In this document: one piece after another, positions 6,959 to 11,365 of the stretch
How the letters are laid out: each line of letters starts with the position of its first letter
Position numbering within the stretch: the first letter of the stretch is position 1
Source of the DNA: an uncultured Solobacterium sp.
GTDB lineage: Bacteria; Bacillota_I; Bacilli_A; Erysipelotrichales; Erysipelotrichaceae
Direction: 5' to 3'
DNA: 11,365 nucleotides
NCBI GenBank assembly: GCA_938041275.1
Contig: CALISH010000044.1
Span: 1-11,365, forward strand
The notes under the pieces: generated by a model
Told to the model about the DNA's origin: nothing
Seen by the model: the letters and a program-made list of their open reading frames with translations, nothing else
Database searches by the model: none
Program-made: the position numbers and the translations under genes

Positions 6959-7543
6959 TTAAAAATTATTATTCGTTTTTAGTATACGAATGGATGAGAT
7001 ATAGGTTGTTACAAATAGTGCAACTATAAATATGAGAAAACACAATTCACGATTTATCATTGTCTTAATTACAACTATCCAATAAATTCCTGCAACTGTA
7101 AGTATGATAAAAATATGTTCAAGATACTGTTTGGGCCATTTATAACTTGGGAAAGCATTTGGAATAAACATGCATTCAAACACAAGAATAAGCTCTAACC
7201 AGAACATTTCTGGCATATAGAAATTGCCTGCCATTGCACAGAAAATCAACCAACCTATGGCAAGAACCAAATTATTGATGCACAATTCCAAGAAAACTAT
7301 TAGTAAAAAAGATTGAGGTTTAATTGGCAGTAGTCTTATACTATTAGACTTTATGAAATGATTTTTAGAATAATTATTTATAACAACATAGGAGTACAGA
7401 AGAAGCGAGTAACTGTTAGGTTGGACATGATTAACGCAGGAAATTATTCCACCAATAAAACTTATTAGAAAACATATGATATACGCAAAATATCGCTTAT
7501 CCTTAATAATTTGTTCATACTCAGCTATAAACAGTGCTTTCAT
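6959..7543 (-). CDS. Small ABC-2-like permease subunit 1 (hypothetical membrane protein)
   Basis: This 194-residue protein is the first of four membrane proteins after the ATPase gene. It has a charged N-terminal segment (MKALFIAEYEQIIKDKR), then hydrophobic stretches near 18-37, 44-58, 78-105, 112-130, 142-158 and 167-185. RLLPI (70-74) lies in the first cytosolic loop, as in ABC-2 permeases, where this loop often contacts the ATPase. YLEHIF (140-145), VIKTMIN (158-164) and YISSIRIL (181-188) are shared with permease 2. The DNA encoding the shared tail is also nearly the same (19 of 20 bases between 6984-7003 and 6361-6380). The gene is 41 bases from the ATPase gene, and the gap contains the hairpin leader. 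Function as a transporter subunit is inferred from operon and topology. Confidence 0.78.
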   Translation of the reverse strand: MKALFIAEYEQIIKDKRYFAYIICFLISFIGGIISCVNHVQPNSYSLLLYSYVVINNYSKNHFIKSNSIRLLPIKPQSFLLIVFLELCINNLVLAIGWLIFCAMAGNFYMPEMFWLELILVFECMFIPNAFPSYKWPKQYLEHIFIILTVAGIYWIVVIKTMINRELCFLIFIVALFVTTYISSIRILKTNNNF

Positions 7544-7547
7544 ATCC

Positions 7548-7565
7548 TTAGAAATTCCTTTCTAA
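7548..7565 (-). repeat. Hairpin leader copy 1 enclosing the ribosome binding site
   Basis: On the minus strand TTAGAAA-GGAA-TTTCTAA is a perfect 7-bp inverted repeat five bases before the ATG of permease 1. It is the same element as at 6922-6939. The following bases up to the start (TTTCTAAGGATATG against TTTCTAAGAATATG) are also conserved between the two. Confidence 0.65.
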
Positions 7566-7584
7566 TGTTGAATGATTATGTTGT

Positions 7585-8427
7585 TTAAACAATACCTTTT
7601 ACAATACCTACAAAGATTTCTTCTAGTGTAGCTGGATGAAGACCTTCTAGATTTGGTGCGTGTTTACGATCAATTAAAAGTTTTACTTGGTATGGTGTCT
7701 CTTTCTTTGCGACAATTGCACCTTCTGGAATATTCGTGATTTCTTCTGGTGCTATGTTCAATATTCCATAGTTAGATAAGATATTATCTTTCTCATCATT
7801 GATTATTACCTCACCTGCATGCATGAATCCAATGTAATCACACATCTTTTCAAGATCTGTAACGATGTGGGAAGAAATAAGAATTGTATGATCTTCTTGA
7901 CGTGTATATTCAATGAGAAGGTCTACGACTTCTGCACGAATCGCTGGATCTAGTGCATTCATTGGTTCATCTAATACTAAGAGTTTTGCGTTATGACTTA
8001 ACGCAATCGCAATTGCGATACGCATTTTGTTACCTAATGATAGTGTTTCATATTTTTCGTCTTTATCAATTTCAAACTGTTTCAATAGTTTCACAAATTG
8101 TTCATGATCCCAATGTTTGTAGATTTTACTAAAGACTTCTTCAATCTTATCTACCGTTAGGATATTAGGAATACCCATATCATTGATTACAAAACCCAAC
8201 TGGTCTTTGAGTTCTACTTCATTGATAAAATTATTACTACCTAATACTACAACATCTCCATAGTTTGGTTGTACAAGCCCTAGAATACAGTTGATAAGTG
8301 TTGTTTTACCTGCACCATTTTCACCAATTAAACCATAGATTGATCCTTCTGGAATCTGTAAAGATACATGATTCAAGCGAAAGTTATCATACTTTTTTGT
8401 AATATCCTTTACTTCAATTGCATTCAT
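7585..8427 (-). CDS. ABC transporter ATP-binding protein (YtrB-like)
   Basis: This 280-residue nucleotide-binding subunit shows Walker A GENGAGKT (35-42), signature LSLGNKMR (129-136, a degenerate LSGGQ), Walker B LLVLDEP (149-155), D-loop NALD (157-160) and switch histidine H187. The segment normally carrying the Q-loop glutamine reads GFVINDMG (78-85), so that glutamine seems replaced. About 70 C-terminal residues form an extension as in YtrB/EcsA-type exporters. It would power the four membrane proteins encoded downstream. ATG at 8427 is chosen because GGGGGA stands just before it; an in-frame TTG at 8442 adds only five residues and would place the ribosome binding site inside the gene. 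It lies 15 bases after the GntR regulator gene, the arrangement of YtrA-type regulated ABC operons. The substrate is unknown. Confidence 0.92.
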   Translation of the reverse strand: MNAIEVKDITKKYDNFRLNHVSLQIPEGSIYGLIGENGAGKTTLINCILGLVQPNYGDVVVLGSNNFINEVELKDQLGFVINDMGIPNILTVDKIEEVFSKIYKHWDHEQFVKLLKQFEIDKDEKYETLSLGNKMRIAIAIALSHNAKLLVLDEPMNALDPAIRAEVVDLLIEYTRQEDHTILISSHIVTDLEKMCDYIGFMHAGEVIINDEKDNILSNYGILNIAPEEITNIPEGAIVAKKETPYQVKLLIDRKHAPNLEGLHPATLEEIFVGIVKGIV

Positions 8428-8442
8428 AGCGATTTCCCCCAA

Positions 8443-8820
8443 TTATTCATTTTCATCCCAAATGACTTTCATCATTTTGGCTACTTCCTCTTGTGATAAA
8501 TTACAAGATACGGATAGTTTTTTGATTTCTGCTAGATGTTCTTCAATGATGCGAAGATTTTGTTCTTGAATGAGTTGGACATTCTTTCCTGCCACAAAAC
8601 TTCCTTTGCCTGGAATGGTATAGATATAGCCTTCTCGCTCCAGTTCTTCATATGAACGTTTTGTGGTAATGACACTGATACGTAGATCTTTAGCAAGTGT
8701 ACGAATAGAAGGTAAACTTTCATCTTCTGCTAAGGTACCATTAATAATTTGATCTCGTAATTGATTATAAATTTGGTCGTAAATTGGTTGTCCACTCCTG
8801 TTGTCAATAATTAGTTTCAT
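8443..8820 (-). CDS. GntR family transcriptional regulator, YtrA subfamily
   Basis: This 125-residue protein has an N-terminal winged helix-turn-helix (about 11-78): QPIYDQIYNQLRDQI, then the recognition region LPSIRTLAKDLRISVITTKR and the wing EREGYIYTIPGKGSFV. It ends in a short helical tail (about 82-123) too small to be an effector-binding FadR or HutC domain. That length and layout define the YtrA subgroup, which usually represses the ABC transporter operon it heads. ATG at 8820 is chosen because GGAGG lies nine bases before it. A longer frame to 8871 would run through the operator and promoter and adds a non-conserved leader. The palindrome over its own -10 box suggests autorepression. 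The inducing signal is unknown; cell-wall-active compounds are a common theme for relatives. Confidence 0.92.
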   Translation of the reverse strand: MKLIIDNRSGQPIYDQIYNQLRDQIINGTLAEDESLPSIRTLAKDLRISVITTKRSYEELEREGYIYTIPGKGSFVAGKNVQLIQEQNLRIIEEHLAEIKKLSVSCNLSQEEVAKMMKVIWDENE

Positions 8821-8839
8821 AATTATCAACCTCCAACCT

Positions 8840-8866
8840 AACTGTATATATATAATATATACAGTT
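8840..8866. promoter_or_regulatory. 27-bp palindromic operator, probable GntR/YtrA binding site
   Basis: The plus strand reads AACTGTATATAT, three bases, ATATATACAGTT: two perfect 12-base arms. It covers the -10 box of the operon promoter and ends 20 bases before the GntR start codon. Position and symmetry fit a dimeric winged-helix repressor. That this GntR protein binds it is an inference. Confidence 0.75.
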
Positions 8867-8882
8867 AACATATTTTCGTCAA
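8854..8882 (-). promoter_or_regulatory. Promoter of the gntR-ABC operon
   Basis: On the minus strand a TTGACG -35 (8882-8877) is followed after 17 bases by a TATATT -10 (8859-8854), five of six matches in each box. The -10 lies inside the palindromic operator, so a bound repressor would exclude polymerase. It is the only convincing promoter for the six genes down to 5203. Confidence 0.78.
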
Positions 8883-8889
8883 TAGGTAC

Positions 8890-8922
8890 AAAAAGAAAAA
8901 CCCAACCAATTTTGGCTGAGTT
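8890..8922 (-). terminator. Intrinsic terminator of the sseB-GNAT-yczE unit
   Basis: On the minus strand AACTCAGCC and GGTTGGGTT form a 9-bp stem (with G-T pairs) around AAAATT, followed by TTTTTCTTTTT. The stem overlaps the stop codon of the membrane protein gene. It insulates the gntR promoter immediately downstream. Confidence 0.85.
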
Positions 8923-9583
8923 AGTTCGTTGTTTGATATACCCATTTATGAATCCGTGGCTGTAGTATCTTTGTGAAGTATCCTAGTAACGGTCCAAATG
9001 TAAATGCTAGGATGATTGTTCCTTCTCGTATCGGGAATAATGCATGGAAGAAAAACCAACAAATAAATAATAATATGATAAAGACTACATCCGCTAGCTG
9101 TCTTACTTTGCCGAACTCCATTTGAAATTTCTTTGCGAAAAGTACACATGTACTTTCAACTGCAAGTCCTATCATCCCACTCGCAGTCATCATTGCATCT
9201 CCAAAAGTACAGATGACGATAAATACCATCAATAAAACTAGACGTATCATATAGAAATCTGAATTCATCCCTGCAAATACTGTGTAATAGAAATAGTTGA
9301 TTATGATTCCCATTAAGAATGATATTGGTATCTGTAACAGAAACAGTAAACGATATTTCTTTCGTAACATTAGTATTTGTATAGCAATACAGAGGCAGTT
9401 ACTAATTAATCCAACTGTCCCTACTTCAATGGCGGTGATTGAACTGATACTAAGTGCTAAAGCATCATAAGCCCCTGTTCCTAATGCGACCTTCATAATA
9501 CCAGCAGCACCTATCGCTACAAGAATCAACCCTACAACTTCAATCAGAAGATGTTTTGCAAACTGTTGTTTTGTTATTTCCAT
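8921..9583 (-). CDS. YczE/YyaS/YitT-like integral membrane protein
   Basis: This 220-residue protein has about six membrane segments (near 11-31, 50-72, 78-103, 112-147, 163-183 and 187-206). The first segment ends in ALGTGAYDAL (33-42), resembling the lG-sPWd motif of YczE-type proteins. GDAMMTASGMIGL (128-140) and EGTIILAFTFGPLLGYF (187-203) also fit that family. YczE relatives are uncharacterised, and transport or membrane-assembly roles are guesses. The ATG overlaps the stop of the upstream acetyltransferase fusion by ten bases and has no clear Shine-Dalgarno sequence, so translation probably depends on coupling. It is the last gene of its unit. Confidence 0.75.
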   Translation of the reverse strand: MEITKQQFAKHLLIEVVGLILVAIGAAGIMKVALGTGAYDALALSISSITAIEVGTVGLISNCLCIAIQILMLRKKYRLLFLLQIPISFLMGIIINYFYYTVFAGMNSDFYMIRLVLLMVFIVICTFGDAMMTASGMIGLAVESTCVLFAKKFQMEFGKVRQLADVVFIILLFICWFFFHALFPIREGTIILAFTFGPLLGYFTKILQPRIHKWVYQTTN

Positions 9584-10341
9584 AGGATTCTTGTTTCATA
9601 GAACTGTTGTTCAAAACCAACATCTTGAATGATTTCGTTTTTATCTATTTTTTCTGTAACACGAGTGACGATGAAATAAGAACGATGGTCATCTTTATGG
9701 TAGATAATACCACTTACAACTCCCTTGAATGTATCTAAAGGCTCTTTTGGGCCAATGACATAAGCATCTTGGAACTCTCCGCTCTTTTGGAATAGTTCTT
9801 CAACATAGCCTGTATTTACTGGATATGTTAAATCAGCGATATGTGGATGGAAGCTTCCGTATGTGTGATCGATAATAACTGTTACAGTTTTACCCAACCA
9901 TTCTCTACCCACAAGATATTCCATCGGCGTGTAGTTCATTCCACTGGCTTCTGTAGATGTTCCAGCATCCTCAAATCCATAGTGATGATAGAAGTCTGCT
10001 GCTGAATCCACAACGTTAGCAGTAATTTTTGAAAGACGATTCTTATCTGCCTCTTCTTTCAAATGATTTAGCAGTGCAGTTGCATATCCCTTTTTACGCG
10101 AGTCCTGTTTTGTTAGTAACAGAATGATATGCATCTTTTCTGGATCATAAGCCAGGATGCTTTCTAATCCTTCTTCGTATAAACCATAAACGATGAATTG
10201 ATTTAGGCGCTCTGCCATAAATTCACTAATACTTTTAGCAGCTTCTTTACTCCATGAAGTATCTGTCTCAGAAAGAATCACTTCTTTCGCAAAGCTAATC
10301 GCTTCATCAAGTTCTGCTGCAGTCAATGTTCTAATATCCAT
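9574..10341 (-). CDS. GNAT acetyltransferase fused to a family I pyrophosphatase-like domain
   Basis: This 255-residue protein has two parts. Residues 1-125 are a GNAT N-acetyltransferase: HIILLLTKQD strand, SRKKGYATALLNHL (81-94) with the R-x-x-G-x-A acetyl-CoA pyrophosphate loop, and FYHHYGFED (117-125). Residues about 150-250 resemble soluble inorganic pyrophosphatase: GSFHP (162-166), YPVNTGYV (173-180; the classical motif is YP-NYGY), QDAYVIG (191-197), FKGVV and HKDD (215-218). Of the DGDPLD metal cluster only Asp192 is kept (the segment reads SGEFQD), so hydrolysis of pyrophosphate is doubtful. Short stand-alone versions of this domain occur in Bacillota. The ATG shares one base with the sseB stop (TAATG) and has no clear ribosome binding site, so it is coupled to sseB. 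The acetyl acceptor is unknown. Confidence 0.8.
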   Translation of the reverse strand: MDIRTLTAAELDEAISFAKEVILSETDTSWSKEAAKSISEFMAERLNQFIVYGLYEEGLESILAYDPEKMHIILLLTKQDSRKKGYATALLNHLKEEADKNRLSKITANVVDSAADFYHHYGFEDAGTSTEASGMNYTPMEYLVGREWLGKTVTVIIDHTYGSFHPHIADLTYPVNTGYVEELFQKSGEFQDAYVIGPKEPLDTFKGVVSGIIYHKDDHRSYFIVTRVTEKIDKNEIIQDVGFEQQFYETRILWK

Positions 10342-11153
10342 TAGAAACTGATGTTACGGTCATACATCGCAACCGCCTCTTTGATAACATTCTTGCGTAA
10401 TTCATCGTTGATGAATACAACTTCAACTGGTAAATCCTTTGCATATGGCACAGCCGCATCATGAATCTTTGTTAAGATATCCTGTTCTGGCTTTTCAGCT
10501 TCCACAACTAAGAAGAATGCCATAGCTGGACCATATAGTTTTGCCTTTAACCAAACTCTGCTAATCACATCATTTGTTTCACAATAGTCATATACAGCAT
10601 TTACCAAGCGTGTTGGATATACATTTGGTTCAGAATATGTGATGTTCATAGGTGCTGTTGGTTGTACAGGCTTTGGTCTTTCTCTACCTGCAAGGATTGC
10701 AATAAGTGGCTTAGGAATAACGATATTATCTGTTCCTGGGTTGATGATAACACCTTGAATCTTTGTATTTGGATCGGATAATAATGCATCGTATTCTTGA
10801 ATTGTTCTTACGATATTCTTTGGTGTATCATCCTTCTCACCAGCCACCTTAAATTTTGTAGATTCTTCAACATCCGTAAATGCAGGGAAGAAAGCTTTCC
10901 CATCATTTGTATTAATGAGGAAGAACTTAATCTGTGATGGATTTACAGTTGGTAAAACACCATTATGATCTGGCTTTAGTTCTACATCAAAATTACAAGG
11001 TGCTAGTAATCTTGCTTTCTTTAATGCATTTGATAATGCTTCTTGTCTTTCAGGGGTACTTCCTTGTTTTAAATCATTGATTGCTTTCTTTACTTCTGGA
11101 TTCGTAACAGGGGCAATCGTTCCCTGCTGGATTTTTGCTTTCTTATCTGACAT
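10341..11153 (-). CDS. SseB family protein (enhanced serine sensitivity)
   Basis: This 270-residue protein has two SseB-type domains. The N-terminal one (about 40-155) contains FFLINTNDGKAFFPAFTD and VIINPGTDNIVIPKPLI, close to the family's T--G--ylpaFTd and -vINP-g-n-vl signatures. The C-terminal one (about 170-270) has the SseB_C pattern ending VEVVFINDELRKNVIKE and MYDR. E. coli SseB affects serine sensitivity, but the molecular role is not established; in Bacillota it is widespread and cytosolic. ATG at 11153 is chosen because AAAGGAG lies six bases before it. An in-frame ATG at 11207 has no ribosome binding site and would span the probable -10 box. It is the first gene of a three-gene unit. 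Confidence 0.85.
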   Translation of the reverse strand: MSDKKAKIQQGTIAPVTNPEVKKAINDLKQGSTPERQEALSNALKKARLLAPCNFDVELKPDHNGVLPTVNPSQIKFFLINTNDGKAFFPAFTDVEESTKFKVAGEKDDTPKNIVRTIQEYDALLSDPNTKIQGVIINPGTDNIVIPKPLIAILAGRERPKPVQPTAPMNITYSEPNVYPTRLVNAVYDYCETNDVISRVWLKAKLYGPAMAFFLVVEAEKPEQDILTKIHDAAVPYAKDLPVEVVFINDELRKNVIKEAVAMYDRNISF

Positions 11154-11178
11154 GATGTACTCCTTTACATCCTTTGTA

Positions 11179-11184
11179 ATTATA
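11179..11184 (-). promoter_or_regulatory. -10 box of the sseB-unit promoter
   Basis: A perfect TATAAT on the minus strand lies 25 bases before the chosen sseB ATG, leaving a short leader with AAAGGAG. The -35 position at 17 bases is GTGAAT, a poor match. The promoter may be weak or need an activator, perhaps at the inverted repeat just upstream. Confidence 0.5.
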
Positions 11185-11204
11185 CCCTTTTTTTCGCTAT
11201 CATT

Positions 11205-11246
11205 CACTAGATTACATCATATTCACAGAAAGAATGATGTACAGTG
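11205..11246. repeat. Imperfect inverted repeat upstream of sseB
   Basis: TACATCAT (11213-11220) and ATGATGTA (11234-11241) are perfect 8-base arms 13 bases apart. Flanking CACT (11205-11208) and AGTG (11243-11246) extend the symmetry. There is no T tract on either side, so an operator or a plain coincidence is likelier than a terminator. Confidence 0.4.
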
Positions 11247-11365
11247 AGATTTGACAAACAGAAAATCAAATATTTAAATATTATACATATCCATTGCAGT
11301 AAATCAGAAGTGATAGAGGTATTTAACTATAAGAAAATCAAGTGAAATTTTAAAAAAATAGTGAG

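Larger units (their letters stand above)
11154..11365. other. Non-coding upstream region at the right edge
   Basis: No convincing gene is seen in these 212 bases on either strand. The stretch holds the sseB ribosome binding site and -10 box, an inverted repeat (11205-11246), and an AT-rich tract. On the plus strand TTGACA (11251-11256) is followed 17 bases later by the poor -10 TTAAAT, which could drive a gene to the right of the window, but support is weak. Confidence 0.6.

Noticed and set aside
5203..7543. The four small membrane proteins as fragments of one broken large permease
   Set aside because: Each has its own start, complete topology and coupling to its neighbour, and the shared LP loop recurs at the same residue in each, so they are separate full-length paralogues.
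8428..8442. TTG start at 8442 for the ABC ATPase
   Set aside because: The GGGGGA ribosome binding site lies inside this stretch and serves the ATG at 8427.
8840..8866. The palindrome as an RNA terminator
   Set aside because: It is almost all A/T, has no adjacent U tract in the right place, and overlaps a promoter -10, which fits a DNA operator better.
8821..8871. Longer N terminus for the GntR regulator, starting at 8871
   Set aside because: It would translate through the palindromic operator and the -10 box. GGAGG before the ATG at 8820 and the conserved domain start support the shorter form.
11154..11207. ATG at 11207 as the start of the SseB-family gene
   Set aside because: It has no ribosome binding site, and the extension covers the probable -10 box; AAAGGAG precedes the ATG at 11153.
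11251..11279. Plus-strand promoter with a perfect TTGACA
   Set aside because: The -10 at 17 bases (TTAAAT) is poor and no gene follows before the window ends, so it is mentioned only under the non-coding region.

Overview
The window is an AT-rich chromosomal segment in which every supported gene lies on the minus strand, so the regions below run from right to left in the order of transcription. Strong AGGAGG-type ribosome binding sites, TTGACA/TATAAT-like promoters, a CIRCE heat-shock operator, a YtrA-type GntR regulator and a DegV protein point to a low-GC Bacillota. The mix of genes would suit the Erysipelotrichia, but that placement is an inference from impression, not a database match.

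Layout. (1) 11154-11365 is non-coding and holds an inverted repeat and a probable promoter. (2) 8921-11153 is a tightly coupled trio: an SseB-family protein, a GNAT acetyltransferase fused to a degenerate pyrophosphatase-like domain, and a YczE-like membrane protein. It ends in a clear terminator. (3) 5203-8882 is a self-contained unit with its own promoter and terminator: a GntR repressor whose probable operator is a 27-bp palindrome over the -10 box, one ABC ATPase, and four consecutive small integral membrane proteins. The four look like diverged copies of one half-size ABC-2 permease. (4) 3445-5123 encodes the replication-fork AAA+ ATPase RarA, translationally coupled to a small nucleoside 2-deoxyribosyltransferase-like protein. 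(5) 1062-3365 is the ATP-dependent protease Lon, preceded by a CIRCE (HrcA) operator. One half of that operator is also an arm of a hairpin that looks like the terminator of the rarA unit. (6) 75-914 is a DegV-family lipid-binding protein with its own promoter. (7) 1-50 looks like the left end of an IS3/IS150-type insertion sequence running off the window, or else simply a terminator hairpin.

The most distinctive content is the four-permease ABC cassette with repeated hairpin leaders, the overlapping terminator/CIRCE architecture before lon, and the acetyltransferase/pyrophosphatase-like fusion. No tRNA, rRNA, CRISPR array or complete mobile element was seen.
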